Shown here: positions 50,054 through 61,384 of the stretch, one piece after another
Numbering within the stretch: position 1 is the first letter of the stretch
Layout of the letters: each line of letters starts with the position of its first letter
Source of the DNA: Fistulifera solaris
Taxonomy: Eukaryota > Bacillariophyta > Bacillariophyceae > Naviculales > Stauroneidaceae
Assembly (NCBI GenBank): GCA_030295235.1
Contig: AP026173.1
Span: forward strand, 310,001-374,000
Direction of reading: 5' to 3'
DNA: 64,000 nucleotides
Translations under genes and position numbers: made by a program
Notes under the pieces: generated by a model
Databases searched by the model: none
What the model was told of the DNA's origin: nothing
The model's input: only the letters and a program-made list of their open reading frames with translations

Positions 50054-50905
50054 ATGAGACTGACTCTTAGTCGACAAAGGGCTTTCCTAGCAATGGCTCT
50101 ACCGACGGCATCTTCACTTCGTGGTGCATCACCACTTTTTGTTCGACGCTCCCACAGAATGAGCGGAACAGCAGGCAGTCAGGACTATTCCGAAGCGACG
50201 GCCAAGTATTACAAATTCAACGGCTGTTCGGACGACGAAAATAAGAGCTCTGTGACTGTCAACTTTAACACGGGTCACGTTTTGACAACCGATTTGCCCC
50301 TTCGTATGGGAGGAAAGGATCAGGCCTCGCAACCGGTCGAATGCTTGTTAGCGGCTTGGGCGGGATGTACGCAAGCCACGGCCTTATTTGTGAGTCGGCA
50401 AATGATGCGAGAGAATAAGAGTTGTCCTTTACTTGAACGACTGGAATTCGTGAATATTACGGCAACCCGAGATGAACGAGGAGCCTTGGCTTTGCCGATC
50501 CACGAAGATCCGCCAGTACCGAGTCGACTTCATACCCTCACAGGAAACGTTGTTGTGTGGCCCTCGTTCGACGAAGAATCGTTGCAATTGTTGCAAGAGC
50601 AAACCGAATTGCGATGTCCGGTAGCCAATATGCTGATCGCGAGTGGTTGTCGTATGAACGTGAAGTGGATCAATGGAGATGAAAAGAAAATAGAAGAAGT
50701 CTTTCCTAACAGGAACAAGATCAATGATCCATGCTATAGACGTCAACGAGTCGTCGTCTTCTTCGTAGTCATGCTACTCTCTAGAGATCCAGCAACACTT
50801 TTGCATAGTCGCTTCCGGAAAAGAACACAAGCAAGATTAAGGCTAAGGGTCAATTCAATCCCGCTCTCTCCCTTATTCCTTTCCACGTGGAAATTGTTCC
50901 CGTGA
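50054..50905 (+). CDS. OsmC/Ohr-family peroxiredoxin-like protein with N-terminal leader
   Basis: OsmC/Ohr proteins reduce organic peroxides with two Cys. Start ATG 50054. A leader of about 40 residues is basic and Ser-rich (MRLTLSRQRAFLAMALPTAS, then VRRSHRMS), likely for mitochondria or plastid. The core follows: FNTGHVLTTDLPLRMGGKDQ, then VECLLAAWAGCTQATALFV with the first Cys and LRCPVANMLIASGCRMNVKW with the second. The family normally ends soon after this. Here the frame continues some 75 residues of basic and hydrophobic sequence (QRVVVFFVVMLLSRD...). That tail is probably read-through after a missed frame change near 50,700, or a lost stop. Confidence 0.82.
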   Translation: MRLTLSRQRAFLAMALPTASSLRGASPLFVRRSHRMSGTAGSQDYSEATAKYYKFNGCSDDENKSSVTVNFNTGHVLTTDLPLRMGGKDQASQPVECLLAAWAGCTQATALFVSRQMMRENKSCPLLERLEFVNITATRDERGALALPIHEDPPVPSRLHTLTGNVVVWPSFDEESLQLLQEQTELRCPVANMLIASGCRMNVKWINGDEKKIEEVFPNRNKINDPCYRRQRVVVFFVVMLLSRDPATLLHSRFRKRTQARLRLRVNSIPLSPLFLSTWKLFP

Positions 50906-51188
50906 CTGAACTCTGCGTAAAAAAAGTACAACAGCCCAAAACAGAGACATTTATTTTCTCGGCGAACGAAATAAAATTTGTTGTGATTGATGATTCATAA
51001 TTCATTCATCAAAATACTGATCGTAAAGCTGTCATTTCTTTTTCCTTTTTCATTCCAAGAACTCATCCTTCCGCTTTTCCTGCAAGTGAAAGAGGCGGAA
51101 TTACGGTACGGAGGGAAAGAAAGGCAATTGACAGAAAGAGCCGCACCTCCGCAATTGAGCAAACAACGACTTTGTCACACAAAACATC

Positions 51189-54100
51189 ATGACTTTATTG
51201 AATTCGTTCACACGCCGTTGCGTTCTTCTTCTTTTTTTTGCTGGGTGCCTTTTCTGCGGCAGCACCCGACTTTATGGGTATTCCCACGACGGCCGGACCA
51301 CTCGATGACGCCAAATGCAATGTCGAAGATTTAGAACAAGCCAATGATTTGCAACTGTTTGTCATTTTACAAGAATTGCGCAATACGACCTTTTTTCGCA
51401 ATTTCTTAGTCGACCTTGATCGTCCATGTCCCTTGCAGTCGTGGAGGAAAAAAGACAGCGAGCAGGAAGAAGAGGAGGAGGAATTTGAATGCGGCGGTAA
51501 TGAAGAAGCGGACGAAGATGCTGAACCCGCTTGTCATGTTGATCTTAGTTCGAATAGCAATCCCTTTTCGTCGAATGCCTTATTTTCCATGGCTACTACA
51601 GGATTCGAATCGAAGGCACAAAAGGATACGTTTAAGTGGCAGAAACAAACCGATATTGTGGTCAAAGACGAAGAGCCTTGCGAAGAACCGCTTCTGCCCG
51701 ATTCCTTTTGGATTGATATTTGCAGTCCTCCCGGAAAAACGGCGGAAGAAAAGCTTGTTAACTTGGCCATGAATCCCGAAAAGAATACAGGATACAACGG
51801 GACGCATATTTGGAAAGCCATTTATGAGGAAAACTGTTTAATGGTTGATGATACGAACAGCAAAGAACTGATGTGTCTCGAAGAACGTGTCTTGTACCGG
51901 CTGTTGTCGGGGCTGCACACGTCCACGACATTATCGATTGCGATGAACTACTATCCGCCATCCAAGCGAAAGGGACGAACCGATTACGAAGCCAATCCGG
52001 ACTATTTTATGGAGAAATTCCATGATAATCCGGAACACATTCGGAATTTGCATTTCTCGTACGTCGTCTTGTTACGCGCCTTGCAAAAAGCGGCACCGGT
52101 GCTGCACGATTTTGATATACGCACGGGGGATATTGTGGAAGATGAAACGGCCAAAGTGCTATTGCGTCGATTGCTGGATTCGGCCATTTTGCAGTCTTGT
52201 TCGAACGTTTTCTCGGCGTTTGATGAATCGCTCATGTTTCAGCAGGATACTCGTTTTGATGTTGTTACTTTGCAGAAGAATTTCAAAGGCGTCTTTCACA
52301 ATGTATCGTCGATTTTGGATTGCGTGCAATGTCAGCAGTGTAAATTGCACGGAAAGATGGCCATGTTGGGGTATGGGACGGCACTTAAAGTACTTTTCAT
52401 GAGAGAAGAGCCACCTGTTATGACTCGAAACGAAATTGTGGCGTTTATCAACACTATTGCGAAGTTCTCTGAAAGCATTCGTCAAGTCCGTGAACTTACG
52501 CATCTTTATTTAGAGAAACAAGAACAAAAAGTGGCCAAAATGAAACAGACAGCCGCCCTTCCGCAACATACCACAATTGCAAGTGGGGATGGAATTACAG
52601 TAGACGCTTTGGATGGTGCCGTGGGTCTCATTGCCAAGTTAGGTCAGGAAAATCTTATCGAATGGAAAAGAGAAGCTGAACTTGTGCAGTTGGCTCTGCA
52701 ACGAAATCCAGAGTTGTTGATTTTGGCAAAACATTACGGTAACGACGTGTCGAAATTTCTCGAACTGGCAAGTTCGATCGGATTAGTCGATACAGAAGCG
52801 CCACTTCCAGATGCCATCATCGTAGGAAGTGGTTTGGCAGGCCTATCGGCCGCTCTCAACATTCTTGATCGAGGCGGAAGTGTCGTGATAATCGAAAAGG
52901 AACACCTACTTGGTGGAAATTCGAACAAGGCTAGCTCTGGTATCAATGCGTACGTCTCACCTGAAGAAGCTGGAGCTGACTCCTTGGATTCATTTCGAAA
53001 TGACACTACCCGTTCAGCTGGGTCGTCCGCCCGTCAAGATTTGATTGATGTGTTGGTTACTAACAGTGGGTCGGCTGTCACATGGCTACGCGAGCGAGTT
53101 GGTGTAGACCTTTCGCTGAAGGCACAGCTGGGTGGCCATTCCTCGAAACGTACACATCGGCCAAGCAACGGTATGGCGGGTGCAGAAATCATTTATGGTA
53201 TGCAGAAGGCTGTCAGAGAGTATGAGCAGACTGGTCGTGTGAAAATATTACTTGATAATCGAGTGAGCTCGCTAGTAACGGATGATAACGGTGCTGTAAT
53301 TGGAGTTGAATGTATCAATGCTGGAACAGACGAGGCATACAAGCTACATGCACCTAATGTAATTTTAGCTACAGGTGGATTCGCTGCTGATCGTTCCTCT
53401 GGATCTTATCTGGAACAGTATCGACCTGAATTGTTGAAGTTCCCCACGACTGCGGGCCCATTCTCTACCGGTGATGGAATCTCCCTTGCAAGAACTTTAG
53501 GTGCGGGAACTGTTGACATGAGTAAAGTGCAAGTGCACCCAACTGGTTGGGTCGATCCTAAAGATCCCGACAATACAAGTAAAGTCTTGGCGGCTGAGCT
53601 TATGCGGGGCGTTGGGGGCATTCTTATCAACAAAGAGGGGGACAGATTTGTCAACGAACTCGGAACAAGAGCACACATCACGGAACGAATGCTCTCTCAT
53701 GACCCCATTTACGAGAAAACAGGTGCATGGGATAAGAGTCGGCCGGTACCAACTTTCTCGCTCGTCCTTTCGTCGTCTGCTGCGGAAGAGGCTAAGAAGC
53801 ATGTGGATTTGTACAGTCACAAAGGTTTACTTACTCGAATAGAGGGTGTGTCTCTTCTTGCACAGTGGATGAATGTACCGAAAGCGAAACTAGTTAAGAC
53901 TTTTCAAGATTACCTAAATGCTTCCAAGGCTGGAAGTGATGCATTCGGAAGAGTTACTTTCCGCAATTTACCGGCCGAGTCGTTGGAAAATGAAGTTTTC
54001 TATGCAGGGACAGTGACACCTGTATTGCATTATTGTATGGGAGGGATTACAATTGACACCGAAGGGTATGTGTTGAATGTGAACGGTGAACGAATACCTG

Positions 54101-54511
54101 GTCTGCATGCAGCGGGGGGAAGTGACCGGGGGTGTTCACGGCGTAAATCGACTGGCTGGGAATTCGCTACTAGAATGCACTGTCTTCGGATCATTAATTG
54201 GACGCAGAATTCCGATCGCAAACCCAGTTAATAGCGGGCCCAAACAAGGTCAGGGAATAAAATCCAACAAAGACACCTTGCTACGCAACGTGTCATCAAC
54301 TGAGCTTCAGCAGCACAATACTGAAGATGATTGTTGGGTTGCAATTCATGGCGTCGTGTACGACCTCACAGAATTTGCAAGTGAGCACCCAGCAGGTCCT
54401 GAGTCTATTTGGAGTCTGGCTGGAGGCGACGGAACCGAAGCTTTCGATGCTGTGCACAATAAAGGACTACTTGAAGACTTTGCCGAAGATCGAATTGGTC
54501 TGCTCTCATAA
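51189..54511 (+). CDS. ERO1 - fumarate reductase - cytochrome b5 fusion protein (two homopolymer frameshifts)
   Basis: The core is an uninterrupted frame 51238-54231. Numbering from 51238, ERO1 spans residues about 25-425: C27, FFRNFLVDLDRPCPLQ, C85/C99 as the probable outer pair, TGYNGTHIWKAIYEENC, and the flavin-side CVQCQQC at 362-368. ERO1 makes disulfides for PDI in the ER. A linker of about 90 residues leads to an Osm1-type fumarate reductase: FAD-binding IIVGSGLAGLSAA (about 527-539), ASSGINA, GDRFVNELGTRAHITER, and HYCMGGITIDTEG. In a run of six G (54114-54119) the frame shifts; the next frame continues EVTGGVHGVNRLAGN, the last catalytic Arg block, then a cytochrome b5 domain (DDCWVAIHGVVYDLTEF; HPAGP and FDAVHNKG as heme His). 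At the 5' end, an ATG at 51189 reads a signal peptide (MTLLNSFTRRCVLLLF). One T fewer in the 51232-51239 run joins it in frame. No stop lies between ERO1 and the reductase. Confidence 0.88.
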
Positions 54512-55460
54512 CTATTGTTGACAAGCCCCGACGATTAAGATGAAACATTTGGGTTTCCCGTTTGTCGCTGCAACGTATACTTGGCCGTTAAAAAGTAGGC
54601 CTCCTCGCCCTCTCTTGAGACTGAGAAACTTTGAAGATGAGCTACTCTAGCAAGTTTAGGAACAAATAATGTTGTTTTACATACGAAGAACTTCATAATT
54701 ATCAACTCAACCTAGCGTACTCTACATCTTTCGGAGCATAAAGTAGACAAGAGAACAACAGCAAAAAACGAGGAATTAAACACAAAAGAAAAAGCAAGAC
54801 TCTGATTGGAACAAAGACTCAAGGAATGGAAGAACTTCATGAGTACGTACCCAGCGGATGGTAAAACGAGAATTATACGAAAAGGAAAGTAATCTGTGCC
54901 CATAGATGCCAGTTGCGTACTATCGGGACTAATATCCATTGACAAAAAATATCGTCCTTATGGCTTGGCAAAGCTGTAATGCGCTCCATCTTCGGATAGT
55001 TTTACACGGTGGCGGCACTGCTTGTATCTCCGTGACCGGAATAACATTCGTGATGACGACCCCCAATTTAATGATGAAATAAATTGATTTCCGATTGCAT
55101 ACTACCCCTATGTGGATTGATGATTCATTAAAGGAAAGACGGAGCTGGGTACCCGTAGTAGTCCGTCGTGGAAGGTCCGCAGCAAAGAAAGGGCAATTAT
55201 AAACCGTAGTGGAAGATCGACTATACTTGCAAATATTTTCATTAATAGATATTGTCGGAACGCTGCAACTTGTCCTCAAAAATTGCTTTTCGTAGGCGAG
55301 TCTCGAGAGACAAGCGATCGAAGAAGGCCCAAACCACGCGACAGTGGACAATATTCACGTGTTTGAGACGCAGAAATCAGCTTCAAACGATACGAATCAT
55401 TTCCATGAGACCACGAGAAGCAATGAAACACTCAAGAAAGGCAGTATGATGGGGCGTTGA
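54512..55460. other. Spacer downstream of the ERO1 fusion gene
   Basis: No gene in the first 450 bases. From about 55,240 the sequence resembles the region upstream of X1 (7,750-7,860), for example 'ttttcgtaggcgagtctcgagagacaagcgatcgaag'. This is the left edge of module C. Confidence 0.4.
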
Positions 55461-56032
55461 GCGGTGATGAACGATGAGCACCCCTCGAGCGCACGCGACG
55501 TAATGGCGAGTTTTTCCGCATCTAGGAGTGCGAGGCGCGACAGTCCGCACCGATGCACGATACTCAGGACGATAACGAGTCGATGAGTGATGATGCAAAG
55601 GCATATCAGAGGATATTACGTTGCTTTCAGAGCAAATTTGACATTATGGTGTGATTTTTGTTAAAGCTTGCTGCGGTGTATTATTGCTACGTGATTTGAG
55701 TACCACGTATGCGTACGTGGCGAGGACTACCAAGGCTACGTTACTATTATACAACATACGCTACAAATACGACGATACTGTATCAAAGCCGTACCGCTGC
55801 CGTACATTTTCGCTGCTTGTTCGCACTTTTCGAAGGAATCGCCGTGTTGAAAGGTAAGTTACCATGAAGATCTTTATTAACGTCTATTTTCGGACTCTTT
55901 TGTCTCTTTCTCATGAAAGATGAAGTCTTTACTCACATTTGTGCTTGCTTTTGATGTTTTGAAGGTTTGAAATCGCTTACAAAAAGTACAATTGACAAAG
56001 TCAAGTGTCCGCAGCATCGCAAAGCAAACAAA
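55461..56032 (+). promoter_or_regulatory. Leader and promoter region of gene X4
   Basis: Has the conserved 23-codon frame starting MSDDAKAYQRIL at about 55,581. It also has the palindrome CCACGTATGCGTACGTGG at 55703-55720, the leader exon, donor GTAAGT near 55,855 and the AG acceptor near 55,965. The longer 62-codon frame of copies 2 and 3 is broken here by a one-base difference near 55,515. Confidence 0.45.
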
Positions 56033-57617
56033 ATGAAAGATAACAAGATTAATCCTATCGTTTGGCACGAAGAGTTGCCGCTTCTCGTGTCGTTAGCTAA
56101 CAAAGTACTCGAAAAGAAGGAGTATATTCGCAAGAGCACTGGGTCTCAGTGGAAATCGAAGCAATGGGTTCCTGCTAGCGGTTTCTCTGTCGAAGAGACG
56201 GTGAATATTGCAATTAGCTTTGGAGACAAATCCAAGGCTTTGCAGCACACAGAGCATAGCGTCGTTCGTCGCGGTGAATTAACCACGCTTGACGCGATCC
56301 TTGACGACAGTTTCAGGATTTTGAGAAAGGAACTGAGTGATATGGCTGCCTTCCAGACGAAGAGTACTGCGTCAGTGAGTGTCGTTACGGGTTCGGCCGC
56401 AGCAGCGTCACTTGATCCTGTAGCTGCTGTTGCTGCAGTGACGGGAGGTGAAAACGGCTGTTTCTGCTGTTTCTAAACGTCCGTATTCGCGGTCGAAAAA
56501 GAATGATGATGGTTCAAAGAAAAACCGCAAAGGACCGAAGAAAGCACGCGTCGCAACCAACGTCGCTCAACAGCCCGTCGCGTCCCGCTTGCCGGCCAAC
56601 AATTCGCGGTCCCTCTCTTACTCCCGATCGACCAGCTGCTTCCTGTTACAGCAAGTAGTAAGGGGCTAGAGAAATGGCAGATCGACAAGTTGATGGACTG
56701 GATGAAAGAGAATGATTACAATTGTTCTCCCGACTGGGCTGCAATTGACGGCCTTGTCGAGAGTAACGGCATGAAGCCATCGCAGATAGTCGCTTGGATC
56801 GCAGAACTGGGAGCGAGTGTTGTTAAGCTCCGCAGTGGTGGTGTTGCTGGTGAAGATTCAATTGGAGTTGCAGTTGAAGTTGCAACCGAGGGAGAAACAG
56901 CCAGAAATCATCACAATCGAAGATGATGATGACGACGACGAAGACGAAGACGTTAGTGTTCGGAGCTCGCTGAAGAGAACGACAAGGATGATGATATCAG
57001 TAGCTTACTTGGACTCTCCGCGGACGAAATGATTGACGACTTTTACGCAAAGTATGCAGGAGTCAGTCTACCAGACGCCCACGGAGGATGTTGATGTCGA
57101 TGTTGCAGGTGATGATAATGATGAAGCTACCGGTACCTGGGATCCGCTCATTGCAGAGTTCTTCGTTATGATGAACGTAGACGAGTTAGATGTTGCTCAT
57201 GACGAAAAGTCAGAGCCCTCTGTCGCAAAGCCGTGCAAGGTGCAACAAGATGCTTGCGACGCTCACAGTAAAGCCCGCAATGCATTTGAGTCCGAGGGTG
57301 AAGCGGCGTTGGAGTCGTCGTGTTTGGAATCACTCGAGTCGTTGGAAGAGCTAGTCTTGGAGCTTGGCTTCAATTTTGATGATGACTGCGAGTGTGGAAC
57401 GTCGAGTTCGTCTGCGTGCGTCCAGGAAGGAACGAAGGACCCGTGCATTGACGGAAAGTCATCAAATTTGTTGCTTGGACCGTTGACTTCCGATGAAGAT
57501 GCGTTGATCAAGGAGCTTGCCTTGTCCCTGTCTGGTGTTGACGAGGATCTTTACAGTCCATCCACTCGTATCCGGTCAGATTCGACGGACAGTATTTTCG
57601 GTTGCTTGCTCCCTTGA
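56033..57617 (+). CDS. Gene X, copy 4 (frame interrupted)
   Basis: The best preserved tail of the family. Start ATG 56033; stop 57615-57617 after RSDSTDSIFGCLLP. The N-terminal region to 56,440 is open; an extra A (GGTGAAAACGG) then ends the frame. The basic cluster (SRSKKNDDGSKKNRKG) and HTH (EKWQIDKLMDWMKEN; KPSQIVAWIAELGASVV) follow in other frames. The long frame 57033-57617 covers the acidic tail (DELDVAHDEKSEPSVAKPC, then ELVLELGFNFDDDCECG). About five homopolymer or near-homopolymer changes separate these blocks. The coding potential over 1.5 kb suggests a working gene in some copies. Confidence 0.5.
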
Positions 57618-58060
57618 CGGGAGTAATATATGTCGATGGATCGGCATTCGACTTTCTTCCAGTTTGTCTGCATAGCCTTATTGTGATTACCTTCCACTCC
57701 CACTTCGTACTCGTTTCGTACATGTTCCTCCATTGAAATTGCCTTCTCGTTAGTGTTCGTCTCTGCTTTTTCCAATTTACCCCATTCCACCCCACCGCTG
57801 AGAAACTCTTCCATTGTGTTCTGTCTTAATGTTACTTTAGTTAAAATGAAAATTTAGTGATCGAGTTTGCATCGTTATCTTTAGTCCGTATTTGATATCT
57901 AATTCACCTTTTAGTTGCAGTAGACGATCGCTGAGAGAATCCCTGTTTGTGATTTTGGAGACAATGAAATTCAGTCTATCCCCGACTTTTTCGCTCACTT
58001 ATATCTACTTGTAGCCAGCTATCTGACAGACCCAGCTCCTCGAATGCGATGGCATATAAA
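57618..58060. other. 3' flank of gene X4
   Basis: Matches the 3' flank of X3 in parts (such as 'ttcgactttcttcca'), with many differences. No separate gene is supported. Confidence 0.35.
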
Positions 58061-58064
58061 GTAG

Positions 58065-58375
58065 TCAAATAACTCCCCGATGCCACGCATCGGTCTGTAA
58101 AGGAAAAGACGCATGCCACAATAACCCTGAAGCTATTTTCTTTTCTGAATTCGGCAGGTAAACGAACATCTCTTCGAGCGTAGAAATCAATTTGAGATCG
58201 AGCACGTTCGACTGGACAGTTTCGGCGACGATTTGCTGTCTAAAAAGCTGTCTATGCTTCACCTTGATGCAGCGATCGGCAGTTTTCTCGTCACTGGCGA
58301 GCTTGATTCGCAATTCAGGCTCTTGACAGCCGCAGAAAAGGAGGACCACCACCTGCTTCTTCACCGCTCCGCAGA
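58065..58375 (-). pseudogene. Relic of the two-helix membrane protein gene
   Basis: On the plus strand it shares 'cgcatgccacaat', 'gaattc.gcaggtaaa.gaacatct.ttcgagc' and 'gatgccacgcat' blocks with 28,950-29,055, the middle of the two-helix membrane gene. Reading is lost and the membrane part is missing. A 99-codon frame across it does not resemble the parent. The position downstream of X4 equals that of the parent downstream of X3, so the whole X-plus-membrane-gene segment was duplicated. Confidence 0.6.
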
Positions 58376-58444
58376 ATAGAATCCCAAAGACACGGCTTAA
58401 GCGCAGATTGCAGCGCTCCTCGGCACTATTTCATGTTCATGCGA

Positions 58445-58690
58445 CGACGAGAAGGCAAATCAAACGAACGAAATAGTCGGAAGGAACTTTTGAGACGTCA
58501 ATAAACCACGACGACGCGCACTCGAGCGCATGCTACGCAATCGAGTTTTCATCCTCTTACGTGTGCGAGGCACGACGGACTGCGCCGGTACTCGATACCC
58601 AGGCGGATAATGCGTAGTTGCTTGATGATACAATGGCGTGTCAGAGGATTTAACGTTGCTTTGAGAGCAAAGACAACACCATAATATTAT
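58445..58690 (+). pseudogene. Decayed sixth copy of the gene X leader
   Basis: Shares 'gcgcactcgagcgc', 'gcgaggc.cgac', 'actcgatacccagg', 'tcagaggat' and 'acgttgctttgagagcaaa' with the leaders of the X copies, in the same order. The 23-codon frame is destroyed and no X coding sequence follows. It marks an additional, lost X unit between X4 and LamG-C. Confidence 0.6.
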
Positions 58691-59162
58691 ATACTCTATA
58701 AGGTTACTCACTTTTTTGTTTCCAACTTTCGCAAGGAACCCGGAGATGGAAGTGAAACATGATCTAAGTAGTTGTGCGACACGATCTACATATCGACAAT
58801 TGTCCACCTATTTTCGTTCTATAGCTGTTTGTACTTTCGAAACAACAATGAGAAATAGAATGCTCGCACGCGCAATAATCTCGCATCATCGAAAAGACCT
58901 CCTTTTACTTGTATCGTCAATCATTACTACGAGTATGAGAGTTGTTTATTCACTTCAGTGCTGAACGTTTACACTTTTCAAGTCAAGGAAAAACGGAGCA
59001 ATACATGAGCATGCGAAAAGCGGTATCGGAAACGTTCGGAAACGCCACGACTGAATGGAAACGGTGAGATGAACGTTTCCATCATGAAAATGTTGGAAAC
59101 GCCAAGATTCAGGAGCACCTCTAAGCATTTTCTTCTCACAAAGTTCGACAAACGTAAAAAAC
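58691..59162 (+). promoter_or_regulatory. LamG-C upstream region with GGAAACG elements
   Basis: From about 58,960 it aligns with the LamG A and B promoters. Five GGAAACG/CGTTTCC sites occur between about 59,027 and 59,105, with the same order and spacing as in copy B. The first 270 bases have no assigned feature. Confidence 0.45.
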
Positions 59163-61109
59163 ATGTCATCCTACAAACCTCTCGAACAGTTTACCTTCAC
59201 GCCTTGCCATCCTCTGCGCTTGGCGGCCTCTTCTGACAGCGAATCGTTGCTCGGACTCTTGCAGCCTACCGCCGATCCTCAAAGCCTGGAGTGCCACGAA
59301 AGCACCGGAATCAAGCTCGCAGATCATCAAGTTGCCAGCCTTCGCAGCACCCAGACTCTCGATGCTCTCCGCGAACATTTAAACAGCAATGAATGGTCCG
59401 TGTCGACTTGGATCGCGGCGCCCGTTCCTCCGGCGGATGAAATTCCCTCATTGCAGCCCATTTGGACGATCGGATCGGGCCAAGTCTCTCGCATGCTTCC
59501 GACTGATGGCGGCTGCGGTGGATACTCTTTGATGGTGGCGCAGTTTGGAGCGAATCTCGTCGTTGCCTTTGAAGATGCGACACAGTCCTGCCGCATGATT
59601 CGCATCGGGCAGTACGAGTTGCAGCACAATGTCCCCGTGTCCTTGACCATCACGACATCGGGATCTGCGACGAACTTGTATATGCAAGGAAAGCCGATCA
59701 TGGAGAATATTCCTTACGCTGGCGGATTTGACGCGTCTTCCCATGCATCAGACATTGCAATTGTTTCCTCAGATTGATGCGAGTGACTCCACCACTGTGC
59801 CGTTTCAAGGCTCCATTCGGCAAGTTTCTTTCTTTGATCAAACTCTAGCAACAACGCAAGTGCAAAACGTCTTTGAAGAAGGGGTTGGGGAAGCTGCGGT
59901 TGTTCCTCTTTATTTGGAAGCAAAGGCTTCGGAGGCTGTCCTGATCGAGCAAGATGCCCCGATCAGTGAGCCGACCTTGATTTGGGTGGGCGGAACCAAC
60001 ACGTCGACTACCACGTTGCCACTGTTCGTTGACATTGCAAGCATTCCGACAATGGGAGAGCTTTACACCGAAGGAATCAAACTGTTGTCAGGCGCGAATA
60101 GCCTTCCCATTCCTGTGAACTCGACGGGTCTATGGATTGAATACAGACGACCGTCGGACAACTACTTCACGATGCCATCGACCAACGCTTACGGGGAGTC
60201 CCTGGAAATGCCCAACGAATCGTTTCAGTATCGTGTTGTCGCCCTGTGGGAGCAGCGTACACTCGCATCGTCCGAACTTGTCACGCAAAAGGTGACTATC
60301 CAGCATGTGAATCATGCACCGACATGGAACAACGCCAATGAAGCAATTGTTACGATCGTCAACAATTTGCCGAGCTACAACTTCAGCTACCCGTCATTGA
60401 TGGATGATTCCGACTTGAACTTGAATCGCGTACGAGTTGACTTGACTGTCCAACACGGTCGCATCAGCCTAAGCAGTGAAACGCTCCACTTGGCTGACTT
60501 TGACTTCTGCAACATGCGAAGTTATTCCGCCTGGCAATGCACGAAAGATGGAGTTAACAAGAAGCTTAATTTCATTTGTTGCCGTTCCTGACGACGTTTC
60601 TAACATTTTGGCCGGTCTCTCTTACGAGGGATTCGTTGCTGGCAACGAAGATAACCTACTCATGGATGTTTACGATGGAGCTGGAGGTCAATGCTTAGAT
60701 GAGCGCGAACATGAAGCTTGGAATAGCAACTGGCGAACCGATAGCTCCTCTCAAGCTTCTCACGGTGTTTCGAGGATGCTACCATGTTCAATCTAGCATC
60801 AAATTACCATCAACAACAATCTCTGGGGAAAACAAATCTGGCGGATCGAAATTATTGTCCTACATGAACTTGGACTTCAAGAACTTCGGCTCGGCCGACA
60901 TTGCTTTCTGGGCCGTTTTCTTTGCGGTCTGCTACTGCCTGTATCATCTCATTCGAGACTGCTGCCCTAACTGCCTCGCTCGCGGTGCCCGTGTCCAGCC
61001 TGATAACTATGGAAGTCAAGACGAAACACAAAAGGCTGGGGTAGAAATTCAAGCCGAAATCGAAGTGAACGAGACAACGTCGCCGACCAATGCCGATGAT
61101 CTCGTGTAG
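59163..61109 (+). pseudogene. LamG-like membrane protein, copy C, frameshifted
   Basis: Start ATG 59163, stop TAG 61107-61109, aligning to copy A throughout, including the TM helix and CCPNC. Frame changes lie near 59,718 (TACGCTGGCGG against TACTCGGCGG), near 60,568 (the same AAGAAGCTTAAT change as in copy B), and near 60,760 (an extra C in CTTCTCACGG). The shared change near 60,568 shows that B and C descend from an already broken copy, or were homogenised. Copy C has more amino-acid differences from A than B has. The unrepaired product would be a 204-residue LamG fragment. Confidence 0.65.
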
Positions 61110-61384
61110 CACTGCTGTCGCACAAAGTGCACGCATTAGTCTACATAGAACAGATAAAGGAATAAAAGAATAGAAAAGAAAAAAAGGATATTGAGTTGAA
61201 AAGTACTATTAGTAGCACCGCTGTCGCACAAAGTGCACGGTGCACGCATCACAACATAAGACATAGGAAAGAAAAAGGGATGGTAACAGCGCCGTAAGTT
61301 GTTGCTGCTTTGCAAAGGCATTCCTGTATAGTATTCTATCGGAACGAACAAATAATGACATTAGTCAACACGTTTTTTATCAGT
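61110..61384. other. 3' flank of LamG-C with the B/C-specific tandem duplication
   Basis: The 'tagcac.gctgtcgcacaaagtgcacg' segment occurs at 61,107 and again at 61,211, as in copy B. No gene. Confidence 0.45.
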
